A stretch of 64,000 nucleotides of DNA from contig JFHB01000013.1 in NCBI GenBank assembly GCA_000729835.1, forward strand, positions 186,001 through 250,000, given 5' to 3'. Below the pieces are notes generated by a model. The model saw only the letters and a program-made list of their open reading frames with translations. It made no database searches and was not told the DNA's origin. The position numbers were made by a program, and so were the translations under genes. Below, piece after piece: positions 12,085-23,277 of the stretch (position 1 is the stretch's first letter; every line of letters begins with the position of its first letter). The stretch is from Atkinsonella hypoxylon. Its lineage: Eukaryota > Ascomycota > Sordariomycetes > Hypocreales > Clavicipitaceae.

Positions 12085-12972
12085 ATGGCGCAGGTAGTTC
12101 CAGACGGCCGGCGCGCAGTTTCCTCCGCATCGACGTTCTACAATTCACCTTCCGACTCCTCAGACAGTGGCGGCGATGCCCCTCTACCCTTCCCAGAAGC
12201 TCTCCCTCGCTCAGATTTCCTCGTACCCGACTTTGACCCAGCCGCCTACCTCTCGGCCCTGCCGAACCGCCACCAGACCCTCGAAGACCTACGATCTGAC
12301 CTTCGCGACCGAAGCGCCACCATCAGCTCAGAGCTCCTTGAGCTCGTCAACTCGAACTACACTGCCTTTCTATCGCTGGGCTCCGAGTTAAAAGGCGGCG
12401 ATGAAAAGGTGGAGGATGTCAAAGTCGCGCTGCTAGGATTTCGTCGAGCGGTGGAGGAAATAAAAGCCAAAGTTGCCAAGAGAAGAGAGGATTCGTGCCA
12501 ACTCAATGATGAGCTCCAAGAAGTGAGGCGTCATATCGAAGAGGGAAGGAAGATGCTGGAGCTTGACGACCGGCTGACGTTGCTGGAGAAGAGACTGGCT
12601 GTGGAAAGTCTGCCTCGGGGCAGCGACGAAGACCGGGACTCGGACAGCAGCGAAGACGATGACAGCGACTCTGCAGAAGGAATGCTGGCAAGCTCTCCTG
12701 CAAAGTTTCGACAATCGGCAGTAGAATATGGCAACGCCGTCATCTTGAAAGAGACTCTCGACCAGGACTATCCTTTCGTCATTAAGTTGGAAGAACGGCT
12801 GACAAGGTGTCGAAACACCCTGCTTCTTGACTTGGGCAATGCGCTTAAAGAAGCGCGGGGTGCCGGAGTCAACGGACACGATAGGGTCTTGAAATATTTG
12901 GCCATATATCGCATTCTTGATGCTCAAAGAGAAGCCGTAAGATCTCTCAAAGGAGGGCAACTTATGACTTGA
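12085..12972 (+). CDS. COG2: Conserved oligomeric Golgi complex subunit 2
   Basis: 295 residues from the ATG of MAQVVPDGRRA. The frame extends 67 codons further upstream without family character, so I chose the inner start. Residues about 40-160 carry the COG2 N-terminal signature: FLVPDFDPAAYLSALPNR, then ELLELVNSNYTAFLSLGSEL and a long heptad-like helical region. Family role: lobe A subunit of the COG tether, which captures vesicles recycling Golgi glycosyltransferases. The acidic patch EDRDSDSSEDDDSDS in the middle is a variable linker. Fungal COG2 is short compared with the animal protein, so this length is normal. It is convergent with the mitochondrial L1 gene, 154 bp between stops. Confidence 0.88.
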   Translation: MAQVVPDGRRAVSSASTFYNSPSDSSDSGGDAPLPFPEALPRSDFLVPDFDPAAYLSALPNRHQTLEDLRSDLRDRSATISSELLELVNSNYTAFLSLGSELKGGDEKVEDVKVALLGFRRAVEEIKAKVAKRREDSCQLNDELQEVRRHIEEGRKMLELDDRLTLLEKRLAVESLPRGSDEDRDSDSSEDDDSDSAEGMLASSPAKFRQSAVEYGNAVILKETLDQDYPFVIKLEERLTRCRNTLLLDLGNALKEARGAGVNGHDRVLKYLAIYRILDAQREAVRSLKGGQLMT

Positions 12973-13126
12973 AACAAAAATAGAGAATAGAATTGTTATA
13001 AGCTTTATTTGATACCAATGCTAAGGTACAGCCTTCTCATAAAATCTCATGAGACTCAGCAAAGTTTGCCGCGAGGACGCGACTTTTGTACCAGTATAAT
13101 ATATGCACCCAGATCTCTCGATTTTC

Positions 13127-14105
13127 TTACATGACACCGCTCACAGCCTCAGGGTTTGTTCCACCTTCAGCATCGTTAAATTTCGCATTCAAACTCAGTG
13201 CTGGACCGTGGGTAGTGCTCAAAACCACCTCGTGGACCTCTTTTGACACCTCTTCAGAGATCTCCGCACACTCGGATTTGATCTTCTTCAGGAGGGCCTG
13301 AATGTTTGACTTGAGTTGGTCGGGAGTGTATCCAAGCTGACCGACAGCCATGCGGATTACTCCCTGCCGTTCTCGGTAATAAACAGCCCCAGCAGAGTCT
13401 CGAATGGACTTCTGAATATCGCTAACGACGGTTTTCATCCTGTTGCTGGGCATCAAGCCCTTGGGTCCCAGAATTCTGCCCAACCCAGCCTTATTGAGAG
13501 CCTTCTCGCTAGACTCATGGCAAATAAGGCGGTCGAAATCAATCTTCTCATTCCGAATGGCCTCGAACAGGCTCTCTTCCCCGACGGCGACGGCTCCTGC
13601 GGCTATTGCAGAGGTCGCAATGTCACTACCCTCGGGACAAATGACAGCAATCTGCAAGTCATTTTTAACGGGATAAGGAAGGCGGATGCTGTTCTTGATT
13701 ACAGGGCCGTTTCGCGCCGTCTTCAGGCTGATGTGAACTTCATACTTGATGGATGCTGGTGGTTCACCGACTTCGACAGCTCGCAAGATGCTGGAAGCGA
13801 TCAATTAGTTATAGTTCACGATATTGATGGACCCAAAAGTTCCAGAGAAATTGTCGATTGACATACCGCATGGCATCGCATAGTGAGAATTGGGGGAATT
13901 GGCTTTTGTCAAGGTTTGGGCGCTTGTAGTCTTTGGGGACAGCTCGCTTCGTCTTGACTTTCTTGATACGTACGACTGAAGCTTGACGAGTTTGCTGCAC
14001 GATTGCCGGGATCAGAAAGCCTGGTATTGCCGTAGGCGACGGTCGTGACATCTGCACGATGCTCAACCTGGCCATGGAGGCCAAGCACCGATCTATTGCC
14101 GTCAT
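13127..14105 (-). CDS. mrpl1: Mitochondrial large-subunit ribosomal protein L1
   Basis: Two exons, 14105..13867 and 13790..13127, joined across a 76 bp intron (GTATGT donor, TTCCAG acceptor) that restores LCDAMR-ILRAVEVGEPP. The product is 300 residues. The N-terminus is basic and Ser/Thr-rich without early acidic residues apart from one Asp, as expected for a mitochondrial import sequence. The L1 signature is clear: LPYPVKNDLQIAVICPEG, then LGRILGPKGLMPSNRMKTV, which is the conserved RNA-binding loop. Role: binds 23S-type rRNA at the L1 stalk of the mitoribosome. Start options are Met at 14105 or at 14075. It is divergent from the glutamyl-tRNA synthetase gene with 323 bp between start codons, so both translation genes may share a promoter region. 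Confidence 0.92.
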
Positions 14106-14428
14106 GGTTGTTGAGCGGGTTGAGGATTGACGGCCCAGGGGATGGGAAAGCATAGGCACGCTTGAGAAGGAAAAGGTCATTGACCACTGCCTTGCACAAG
14201 TGCTTCTCGCCTGGTAAATTAGGCGACAACGAAAAAAAAAGGGTATTTACAGTAGCGATTTCGTTATCGATAAGATAGCTGGACTGGACGCCCCAACGCC
14301 TTACTGACCCCTCCATTGCCCACCCCACCAAGTAAAAACGGCCATTGACTCACGAGACAAGTTGAGTCTTCCCCTTAGTTTTGTGTGTTGCGCCAACATA
14401 TCACATCTGAGTAGGGAAAATACCCAGA
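14106..14428. promoter_or_regulatory. Divergent promoter region mrpl1 / glutamyl-tRNA synthetase
   Basis: The 323 bp between two divergent start codons must hold both promoters and leaders. I see an A-rich tract near 14230 but no motif I can name with confidence. Confidence 0.5.
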
Positions 14429-16383
14429 ATGAAGCACGAGGAGCTTGTTTCCCTCGCGGACAATCTCTCTGGAGACTTCCATACCATTGAACCGCAGCTC
14501 CGCGATCTCGACAAGCACTTGACTTTAAGAACCTATCTGGAGGGGTACACATTAGGGGACCTTGAGAGAAAGATTTGGCAGACACTTCGGGGCAATAAGG
14601 TAGCCATTGGCTTCATCCGAAGAAATGGTCTTCCCAACCTGACTAGATGGTTCACATTTCTTGAACAGACGCACCCCGAACTCCAAGAGGAGGCTGGCAA
14701 AGGCAAGACTATCGCTAACAAGGGCGGGGCCAACTACAACCTCGCTCTCCAAGATACCGAGAAGGGGGTCGTAACACGATTCCTGCCCGAACCTTCGTGA
14801 GTTTGATTAGAGAATATTTCCTCATTTCTTGAATGAAGCATTGATCTTTTTGCAGAGGTTACCTGCATATTGGGCACGCCAAGGCGGCTCTCCTTAGCGA
14901 CTATTTTGGACATGTAGCCTACAAGGGTCAGATGCGACTTCGGCTCGATGACACCAACCCTGCGAAAGAAAGCGAGGAATTCCAGGATGCTATCGTTGAG
15001 GATCTCGCTCTCATGGGTATCAAGCCAGATTCACTCACTTATACATCTGATTACTTCGACTACCTTTACGACATGTGCAAGAAACTCATTTCCATGGGTA
15101 AGGCTTACGCAGATGACACAGACCAGGAGACCATGCGTGCTCAGCGAATGGACGGCATCCCTTCTAAGCGTCGCGATCGATCTGTTGAAGAGAACTTGCG
15201 CATCTTTGAGGAGATGAAGAAGGCTTCCGATGAGGGTCGTGCTCATTGCATTCGAGCTAAGATTTCCGCCGACGATCCCAACAAGGCTATGAGAGATCCT
15301 GTAATCTACCGATGCAACGTTGATAACTCTCACCATCGGACAGGACGCAAGTGGAACATGTATCCTATGTATGACTTTGCTTGTCCCGTAGTTGACAGCT
15401 ACGAAGGGGTCACGCATGCTCTTCGTTCTACCGAGTATACGGACCGCAATCCACAGTACCAGTGGTTCCTGGATACTCTGAGCCTTCGCCAAGTCCACAT
15501 GTGGGACTTTTCCAGGATGAACTTCATCAAGACCTTCCTCTCCAAGCGTAAGCTCGCTAAACTTGTCGACTCAGGTAAGGTATGGGGTTGGGACGACCCG
15601 AGAATGCCTACCATTCGCGGCGTACGACGTCGCGGCATGACTGTCGCTGCGTTGCGAGACTTTATCATCCGCCAGGGTCCAAGCCGTAACGTTGTTACAA
15701 TGGATTGGACCAGCTTCTGGGCAGCAAACAAGAAGGAGATCGACCCTGTCGTTGCTCGTCACACTGCTCTATTGAGCGACAACTTGGTCAGGGTCAAGCT
15801 AACCGGCGCCGAGGTCCCCTCCAGTGTTCTTGTTGAGCAGCGTCCCAAGCACCCCAAGAATCCAGCTGTGGGTATGAAGGACGTCATTTACTCCGCCTAT
15901 ATCCTTATTGACCAAGAGGACGCCAAGAGCTTTAAACTAAACGAGGAGATTACTCTCATGGGCTGGGGTAACGCTTTCGTTCGAGATTTACCTTCTGAAG
16001 ATCCCATTAAGACGATGAATATGGAGCTCAACCTGAAGGGTGACTTCAAATCGACTGACAAGAAGATTACCTGGCTGTCTGCAGAGGGTCTGAAGCCTGT
16101 ACCAGCTGAGCTGTGGGACTTTGACTACCTCATCACCAAAGACAAACTTGAGGAAGACGACAATGTGGAGGACTTCCTAAACCCCACTACCTTTAGCCTG
16201 GTCGATGCTGTCTGTGACGGCGGTGTTGGCAAGCTCAAGAAGGACGACATCATTCAGCTGGAGCGAAGAGGGTTCTACAGAGTGGACAAGGGCCTGGAGG
16301 ACTGGGCCTCTGGCGAGGCTGGCCCCAAGGGCAAGAGGGTCGTCCTGTTCTACATTCCCACTGGGAAAGCTGGAGGGAGATAA
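14429..16383 (+). CDS. GUS1: Glutamyl-tRNA synthetase, cytosolic
   Basis: Two exons, 14429..14796 and 14856..16383, split by a 59 bp intron (GTGAGT donor, TTGCAG acceptor). Splicing produces PEPSGYLHIGHAKAAL, the class I synthetase HIGH motif at about residues 127-130. The product is 631 residues. An N-terminal GST-like extension of about 120 residues precedes the catalytic Rossmann fold. DDTNPAKE follows the HIGH motif, and the KMSKS-like loop reads LSKRKL near 15,540. The C-terminal beta-barrel anticodon-binding part ends VLFYIPTGKAGGR. This is the eukaryotic/archaeal-type GluRS, which charges cytosolic tRNA-Glu. In yeast it docks on Arc1 through its N-terminal domain. The yeast enzyme is about 70 residues longer; otherwise nothing is missing. 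Confidence 0.95.
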
Positions 16384-17045
16384 GGACGGATGTACGGAGA
16401 TGTGACACATAAAGAATCAGATGTAGTTTGTTGGTTTACCATTTGATCTGGAGGTTGCTGGACTGGTCAAGAAAGCAAGACCCTCGCGAGCGAATCATAA
16501 GACAAAAGCAAAAGGGATTTATTTGCGGTAAAATTACAGCCTTGTATTGACAAGTCGAGCGCTCGGGCACGGAAATGGAGTCTTATCGGCACCAATGAGA
16601 TAGTGCGGTCCGGAGGTGATTGAAGCACGTAGGTTTCACTTCCCTTGGCTCTGATTGGTCAGCTAGCTGTCTTCGCGCCGTCCAAAGGGATAAATTGTGT
16701 GGCTAATATATTCCGTACACGCTTGCTTGTTGGTCTGCTGTGCCCTGACAGTGCCTTATTGCTTTCTCTTTTCTCTAATTGGGGGTGGGAAATGATACAA
16801 CAGATGGCTGCACGGGGGTACACAGCACAATCGGCAGTCTCTCGACTGAGTGCCGGACCGCCCCACATCCCGCCTGGTGCACTCGAGCTGCAACTTGACA
16901 CCCTCGACAATTCGGACAACCTCAACGTACTTAAATCCCCCGTCCCCAACAGGCACCCAGCCCGCCGTCCCTTGCATCTCCGTTGGCCGTCGACCTGTCC
17001 ATTCGAATTGTCCAATCGAGGACGACAAGATACTGACTGAACGGC
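16384..17045. other. Intergenic, promoter of mevalonate kinase
   Basis: 660 bp between two plus-strand genes. It contains the 3' UTR of the synthetase gene, a CCAAT box in reverse orientation (TGATTGGTC at 16652-16660) and the ERG12 leader. Open frames across it have no family resemblance. Confidence 0.6.
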
Positions 17046-18643
17046 ATGGCGAATGATCTCAACGGCGATGGGCCATTGGTCCATCCTTTGAAGACCTACC
17101 GCAAGCAGTCTAGCCCCATGGCGCCTGCTTTCATGGTCTCTGCGCCGGGCAAGGTAATTGTCTTTGGCGAACACTCTGTTGTTCACGGCAAGGTACGTTG
17201 GATACATGCATGCTTCCGCTTTCGCGGTATTGTCGTGAAGTACCTTGGTGGGCTCTGGCATCTAGTCGTCCAAGGAGTATTTATTTCATGTACCATTATG
17301 GAATGGAGCAATCAACGGACATGGCTAACAATGACTGCGTTCCCACGCTTCATCAGGCCGCTATCGCTGCCGCCGTCTCGTTGCGATCCTATCTTCATGT
17401 CACTACACTTTCCAAGTCGAAGCGAACCGTCACACTGCGATTTCCCGACATTAACTTTATCCACAACTGGAACATTGATGAATTGCCATGGAATGCCTTT
17501 CAGCAGCCTTCGAAGAAGAAGTCATATTACTCCCTCGTTACCGAACTTGACCCGGATCTTCTCGCCGCCCTTCAACCTCATGTTGACCAAGTCGTGTCTC
17601 CTGAATGTCCCCAAGACATTCGTCATGTCCACCAAAACTCGGCGCGCGCCTTTCTTTACCTCTTCCTGTCGCTCGGCAGCCCCTCTTTTCCTGGGTGCCT
17701 ATACACCCTGCGATCGACCATTCCGATTAGCGCTGGTCTCGGGAGCAGTGCCTCGATTGCCGTCTGTGTATCGGCGGCTTTACTTATTCAGCTGCGGGCG
17801 CTATCTGGGCCACACCCCGATCAGCCGCTGGAGGAGGCTCGACTGCAGATTGAACGAATCAACCGATGGGCCTTTGTCTACGAGTTGTGCATTCACGGGA
17901 ATCCGTCCGGCGTGGATAACACAGTGGCTACGCAAGGCAAAGGCGTCATTTTCCAGAGAAGAGAAAGCTCCAAGCCGCCAGCTGTACGCCCGTTATGGCG
18001 TTTTCCGGAACTGCCGCTGCTGTTGGTTGATACAAAAATGCCCAAATCGACGCTCCGCGAAGTCGCCAAGGTCGAAAAGCTCAAGAGGGCCCATCCGAAG
18101 CTGGTAGGATCCATTCTTGACGCCATGGACGAGGTCGCGGGCTCTGCTGCTGAGCTCATTGCCCATGATAAGTTCGACCTGGAAGACGAGGATAGCTTAC
18201 GAAAGCTTGGCGAGTTGATGACGATTAACCACGGACTTTTGGCCTCGCTTGGCGTATCACACCCTAGGTTGGAAAGAATACGAGAGTTTATTGATCATAC
18301 GGGTGTGGGATGGACGAAGCTCACAGGTGCTGGCGGTGGCGGCTGCTCCATCACGCTCTTACGACCTGACGTACCGAGAGAAAAGTTGGCAAACCTAGAG
18401 AAGCAGCTAAAACAGGAAAACTACGGCAGATTTGCGACCACTCTTGGTGGAGACGGCGTCGGCGTGCTCTGGCCAGCCGTGCTGAAGAACGGATCGGACG
18501 AGGACGACGAAGGCGGCATGGAGATTGACGTGGAGATGTTTCTCAACGCAGAGGGGACAGTAGGTGTGGAGAAGCTGGTGGGCGTTCACGGCGACGGCGG
18601 CGAGCGCGAAGGATGGAAGTTCTGGCGCATCGAGAGCCAGTGA
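17046..18643 (+). CDS. ERG12: Mevalonate kinase
   Basis: Exon 1 is 17046..17192 and exon 2 is 17357..18643. The 164 bp intron (GTACGT donor, ATCAG acceptor) splits the N-terminal signature, which reads SAPGKVIVFGEHSVVHGK then AAIAAAVSLRSY after splicing. 477 residues. The GHMP-kinase ATP loop IPISAGLGSSASIAV lies in the centre, HGNPSGVDNTVATQGKG follows, and the C-terminal GHMP motif is TGAGGGGCSITLL. It phosphorylates mevalonate to 5-phosphomevalonate in cytosol or peroxisome, feeding ergosterol, dolichol, ubiquinone and prenyl groups. The C-terminal tail of about 50 residues (acidic DEDDEGGMEIDVEMF) extends past the usual kinase end. A CCAAT box lies about 390 bp upstream. Start could be the later Met at 17119, but the upstream one keeps a plausible leader. 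Confidence 0.95.
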
Positions 18644-19102
18644 GCCAACGAGCCAGCTTACATGCTATGAGACCAGGCCGAGAATGAAAGAATAAAAGCC
18701 TACTCCTCTGGTCCGCTGTTCGTCCGATTCGCGTATCATAATTTCTTCCCTAGAGGATTCTATTTTCAAGGGGTTGTCGAGAGCGGAGGGCATGAAAGTC
18801 GAAAATTGTTAGAGCGGCTTGAGCGCGTGTTTTTTTTTTTTTTTTTTTTCCCTTCATTTTTCAGCACCTCAGCTTACGGATTCGTCTAGTCATGGACCGG
18901 ACAGAATAAGTAATGATTCAGTGTTAGCTCACTGAGTTCTGTGTTGCTGCCGCATGACTGGCTCTGTTGTCGCCACCCTTGATTTAAGCGCGAGCGCGAC
19001 CCAGACCCAGACCCACCTCTACTCTACATCTTCATTCTCACGTCCACAACGTCTCCCAAAACGTCGTCTCTCCAGATTCCTACTCAGTAGTCATCATTCA
19101 AC
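18644..19102. other. Intergenic, includes poly-T tract
   Basis: Holds the ERG12 3' end, a T run of about 19 bases at 18831-18849 and the leader of the next small gene, with GACCCA-type short repeats near 19000. No coding frame seen. Confidence 0.6.
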
Positions 19103-19549
19103 ATGGTACATACCCGTCCGCCCTTCATTTCTTCTTCCCAGCTCAAAAGAAAAAAGATGGTACTTAAAGTGAACCCATCAAAGCCCTTTCTCCACAGAAG
19201 CGCCGTTCAATCCCCCACACGAACCATAACTAACCAGCCGTAGAACAAAGACTCGTCCTTCACCCAAATCCACATGCACCGCGCCTCAGACGCAGACCTC
19301 TTCGAGGACTTTTGCAGGGACAAGCTCCCGCTGGACGAAATCTACGTGGCGGTCCAGCATCAGCCCATTAACCCCGAGGACGAAGACGACGTGGTGCCCG
19401 ACCAGCACGCCGCGTTTGGGATCCAGCGCGCCACGCAGAAAACCAGGGAGCCGGCCTGGAAGGATCTCGGGCTGGCGGAGCTGATGAGGAGGGGACCTGC
19501 GGAGGGACAAAGGATGGGGAGGGCAAAGGCGAGGGGGATGCCTCGATGA
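19103..19549 (+). CDS. Small protein of unknown function, start codon split from body by intron
   Basis: Proposed exons are 19103..19105 (the ATG alone) and 19244..19549, giving 102 residues that begin MNKDSSFTQIHMHRASDADL. The intron donor GTACAT is weak, but the acceptor side is strong: CTAAC branch site and CCGTAG acceptor in frame with the body. Without the intron, translation could start at the ATG at 19274 (91 residues). The body is acidic in its first half (PINPEDEDDVVPDQ) and basic at the C-terminus (RRGPAEGQRMGRAKARGMPR), with no signal peptide or membrane segment. I do not recognise a family. It could be a small organelle or nuclear protein. Only the open frame and the well-formed intron end support it. 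Confidence 0.45.
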
Positions 19550-19864
19550 GAGGGTGTGTTTTTTTTGTTTTTTGTTTTTTCACTTGTACTTTTTTAATCT
19601 CTTGTACAATGCTTCTGCAATTGCGGCAGCTTGGGGAGAAGACCAAAAACCACGTAGCTTGAATGAGAATCTTGAATCACAAAAAAGTATTCTTCCTCGC
19701 TTTGCCCCAATGTGCGCCCTAACGCCGGAACGCAGCCCAAAGGTCCCCAAAGAAACGAAGCCGTCTATATGCCAAAGAGGGAGCTAGGGAAGAAAAAAAA
19801 AAAAAAAAAAAGAGAGAGAAAAAAAGAAACCAAAAGAAAAGAAACCAAAAGAAAAAGCCGCCGT
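19550..19864. other. Convergent intergenic region with A-rich tract
   Basis: 315 bp between two stops. It holds T-rich DNA near 19557-19590 and an A/G-rich tract at 19791-19856, consistent with 3' UTRs of the two flanking genes. Confidence 0.6.
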
Positions 19865-20506
19865 TTAGCTCTTGCCCAAGAATGCCTCCCGCTCAACCAC
19901 CTCCGGCCGGAACTTGACCAGAAACACCGTCTTCCCAGGCCACATGTCGCCCTCGCCGACGGTATGGGCCGTCACCTTGGCCGGGAAGTCGGCGCCGTCG
20001 CACACGCCCTCGACCACGCCGGCGACAAAGGCCGCACAGTTCAGCTGGCTCATCTCGCGCGGCACGCTAATGTACCGATTCACAAGGGGCTCGTTGTCGA
20101 TGACCATGTACTCCTCCGGCGTGTCCGGGTTGTTGCTCTTCTCCAGCCGGTCGGCCTGCCGGCCAAACAGGTGCTGCCAGATGGTCTGCTTGATGAAGTG
20201 CAGGAGGGAGATGATGGTGAGGGGGCGGAGCTGCGCGCGGGGCGGCTCGCGGTAGAGCAGGAGGTCGAGCAGCTTGAGGCCGATGGGGTGGCCTTGGACG
20301 TTGAGCCGTTGCTCGAGCTCTTGGATGCCCTTGACTCTCCTTTGTGCGTACGTGACCATTTCGCCGAAGAGGTAGGCGAAACTCGCTTGGCTGAGCTCGG
20401 CTGTCTTGGTGCGGTTGAGGGGGCGGTGGTAGATGGTTTTGCCGTTGCTGGGGACTCGTAGACCGAGCTCTTTGGATGCTTGGACGGGGGGCTTGAGGTT
20501 CGACAT
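19865..20506 (-). CDS. TRS31: TRAPP complex subunit Trs31 (TRAPPC5)
   Basis: One exon, 213 residues. Bet3/Trs31-family features are clear: KTAELSQASFAYLFGEMV at residues 34-51, the helical RLNVQGHPIGLKLLDLLLYR, then LLHFIKQTIWQHLFGRQADRLE and YMVIDNEPLVNRYISVP. MSQLNCAAFVAGVVEGVC matches the conserved hydrophobic-channel cysteine region. Trs31 is a core subunit of the TRAPP complexes, which act as the guanine-nucleotide exchange factor for Ypt1/Rab1 in ER-to-Golgi and autophagic traffic. Its length is between yeast (about 283) and human (188) homologues. The N-terminal 30 residues are a short Pro/Lys-rich tail. The plus-strand frame across the same bases is a shadow. Confidence 0.93.
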   Translation of the reverse strand: MSNLKPPVQASKELGLRVPSNGKTIYHRPLNRTKTAELSQASFAYLFGEMVTYAQRRVKGIQELEQRLNVQGHPIGLKLLDLLLYREPPRAQLRPLTIISLLHFIKQTIWQHLFGRQADRLEKSNNPDTPEEYMVIDNEPLVNRYISVPREMSQLNCAAFVAGVVEGVCDGADFPAKVTAHTVGEGDMWPGKTVFLVKFRPEVVEREAFLGKS

Positions 20507-21421
20507 GGCGGGTTTTTTTGCTCCTTTCTGCGTTGGGGGGATTGGAGGGATTGGGGGGTGGGGGGTTGGCTCGAGATCGATGGGTAGGTAGGTAGTTAGT
20601 TGGAGGTGAAAGTTTGAAGCTTGTGTCGATGGGTGGCAGTTGTCGCGACAGGTGGGGACGCGTCAAGGGCTCGCCGACTGGACGCAGACCGTTGCACCAA
20701 TAGAATGAATGGGTAACTAGTTATGCGATGGCTGATCAGGCGCAATATGTTTCGATCTTTTTGACTCGTGGTTTCTCTGCGATCAATTTCCTTGCTTCAA
20801 GTCAGGTTCAGGTCCAGCAAAAATACATGACGTAATTGCGTCATAGCTATCTATGAATGAATGGCTGAGCTTGTCTAGCAAAAGACCCGAGAGCGAGATG
20901 TTCTCGACAGCAAGGAAGGACATTCATTATTTTTTGGGTCCGCTCAGTTTTCTTGGTTCCCTTACCCTTTGGCTTATCTTCCTCTTGATCGGGTTGCGTG
21001 CATACATGATTCCTTTTTGCGATATATGCGGGAAGGCGTTCCTTTATACTTGCCATCACCACTGCCTTCTCCACCGTTGGTAAAGAGAGGCATGCCCGGC
21101 CGAGACAAGGAAGCTATCCATGATGAATACCCTGGATAGAACATTTTTCATCCCAGCGAGATGGGTCATATCCTGCAGCGTAGCGCGAGACTGGAGGCAA
21201 AAATGATAATAATAAGCAGATTCTATTACTATATAAATACACCACGTAGCCCATAAAAAAATTTTTTTTTAATACATTTCGCAATGCCAAAGTTGCCATT
21301 CTCCGCGCAATGCCTGAACGTAGGGGTAAGCTTCCCGCGGAGCTTAATTGGAAAAAAAAAAAAAAAAGTGTGACGAGTGGCGAGTGACAGACAGACCAAA
21401 AGTGAAAACCCAACTGACTAC
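20507..21421. other. Intergenic, no supported gene
   Basis: About 915 bp. It contains the Trs31 promoter (G-rich near 20520-20600 on the plus strand) and the 3' UTR of the Sec14-like gene, including T/A runs near 21260 and 21350. A 76-codon plus-strand frame (20853-21083) has one hydrophobic stretch but no other support. Confidence 0.55.
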
Positions 21422-22622
21422 CTACGCAGCGATAAGCTGCGTAGAATTGTTCTGGCCATTGTCCAACCTCGCCCCCGCCAGCTTCTCCTGCACAACATCC
21501 ACATCCACCTCCGAGACAGCAGTAGCAGCATCCTCAGCCGGCGCCGCACAGGCAGCCGTCCACGTGAAGCCGCTCACGCTCACGTCCGAGCCACCAGCCA
21601 GGTACTCCTCCGACTCGCCCACGTGGCCCCCGGCCGCAGACCAGCGGGCCATGCGCCGCTCCCGCCGGCGGCGACACATGTCGTTCAAGGCAGGCCAGTA
21701 GACGGCGTGGTCGTACTCAAAGTCCAGGTCTCCGTTCCAGTCGGCGCTCCAGAGCTGCGCCGGCGGCACAAACTGCCTCATGTCCTCGTTGAACTTGAGC
21801 TTGTCGCGGGTCACGGGGTGCATGAAGGGCTTGATGATCTTGAAGAAGCCCCATACGATCCAGGGAACTACGGCAGCCACCAGGGATTCACGTCAGCGTG
21901 GATTTTAATACATGGATTTTTCGGTTTCTCTTCTCCCCTCCCAAAAAAAGAAAAAAAAAAGAAAACTCACCGTTTATAATGAGAGCCTTGCCCAGCCTCT
22001 CCGGGTAGTGACTCTGCAGGATATGCAAGACCTCTCTCGCCGTCGACACCGGCACAGCCGTATTCTGCCTCTGCCGACTGGGCTTAAAGTTGACCATGAG
22101 ATTCAGCTTTTCCACCCCCGGGGGCATCATGTCGGTAACCCGCTCAACCATGTAAAACAGGTGGTGAATCTGGCGCGCGCTCGTATCCGTGTTCTGCCGC
22201 CCCGGGTTGAGGTAGTGGCACGGACGCGCCTGGTTGTCGAACCCGACGATGATCTGCTTCCCCGTCTCCTGCTCCGGCGAGATGTACTCGGGCGTGAAGG
22301 CGTCGAGGCCGTACTCCCTCCGCCACGCCAGCGTGTCGAGCAGCCGCTGCTCCGACTCCCTCACCTTCCAGCCCGTGGCCCTCAGATAGCGCAGGAGGCA
22401 GTCGCGCGTGAGCCACGCCCGCTCCGCCTGCGTAATCGGGCCCGACTTGTCGTCCGACTTGTCTCTGGACGCACGGGTGATGCGCGTCACGGCGCGCGCA
22501 CGCTCCAGCAGAGCGGCGTACTTGGCCTCTTGGTCGGGCGTCAGTTGGGGACGCGGCTCGGGCACGCTGGTTGGCGCGGGGGCCTCGAGGGGTGTTTTGC
22601 GGACGTGTCGTGGGCTGGACAT
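21422..22622 (-). CDS. CRAL-TRIO (Sec14-like) phosphatidylinositol transfer protein, Pdr16 type
   Basis: Exons 22622..21971 and 21867..21422 flank a 103 bp intron (GTGAGT donor, CCGTAG acceptor). Joined, they read KALIINGVPWIVWGFFK. The product is 365 residues. A CRAL-TRIO N-terminal helical domain (WLTRDCLLRYLRATGWKV) is followed by the lipid-binding domain: TGKQIIVGFDNQARPCHYLNP, then REVLHILQSHYPERLGKALI and FKIIKPFMHPVTRDKLKF. These match Pdr16/Pdr17-like proteins, which exchange phosphatidylinositol between membranes and influence sterol balance and azole tolerance in yeast. The C-terminal 60 residues (from about 300) are low-complexity, acidic and alanine-rich. It lies upstream on the same strand of no obvious partner; the neighbouring 5-phosphatase shares its substrate class. 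Confidence 0.9.
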
Positions 22623-22653
22623 GCTGGGGCTTTGGGGTTCTTGTTTTCGGTGG

Positions 22654-22699
22654 TTTTTATTTTTTATTATTTTTTATTATTTTTTATTATTTTTTATTA
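22654..22699. repeat. T-rich (TTTTTTATTA) repeat
   Basis: Four to five tandem copies of a ten-base T-rich unit upstream of the Sec14-like gene start codon. Confidence 0.85.
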
Positions 22700-22875
22700 G
22701 TTTTTTTTTCGGGGTCTTGGCTTGGCGATGGGGACGAGGAGGTCGGCCTGCCGCCTGTGCCTGTGATGGGATGGGAAAACTCGCGGTTGTCGCTGGGTGC
22801 GAGGCGATTGTGATCGGGGTACTGAACAGAGAGGCGTGGTGTTGATGGGAGTGAGATGGCTTGATGGGTGGGAAC

Positions 22876-22917
22876 GGGTGACGGAGGTGACGGAGGTGAC
22901 GGAGGTGACGGAGGTGA
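22876..22917. repeat. GGTGACGGA nonamer tandem repeat
   Basis: About 4.5 copies of the nine-base unit GGTGACGGA in the promoter region of the Sec14-like gene. Confidence 0.9.
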
Positions 22918-23277
22918 AGCGCATGTTGAGGCTGGTGCCGCGTATTCCGAGATAGCCGCCGAAGTGGCCGGAACTTATTGTGCTTTACTTTACTTTACTT
23001 TACGTTACTTTTATTTTTATAGTTTTATAGTTTTATATTTATACTCTAGACCATGATATTTCGAGTCTTTTCCTTTTCCTCCCTTTTTTTTTTTTTCGCC
23101 TGCCATCAACTGCCACGTTGGATAAGCCTCTGCATAGCTTAGCTCGACGTCATGTCAGGCGGCATCCTCCGCCTGACAGCTGACAGGTATTAAATCTACG
23201 CTCGCACCAGAACTCGATTGGCCAACGGCATCGCGAGTTCAACCCTAACCCTAGCCTACGCCAGGCACACACACAAG

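Noticed and set aside
12973..13126. Possible additional short gene between COG2 and mrpl1
   Set aside because: Only 154 bp between convergent stops, AT-rich and UTR-like.
19712..20461. 249-codon plus-strand ORF
   Set aside because: Antisense shadow of the GC-rich Trs31 gene, which has clear family motifs.
20853..21083. 76-codon ORF with a hydrophobic segment
   Set aside because: A single hydrophobic stretch is weak evidence; no leader, intron signals or family resemblance.
21912..22700. 262-codon plus-strand ORF
   Set aside because: Antisense shadow of the Sec14-like gene; Arg/Leu-rich composition typical of opposite-strand frames.
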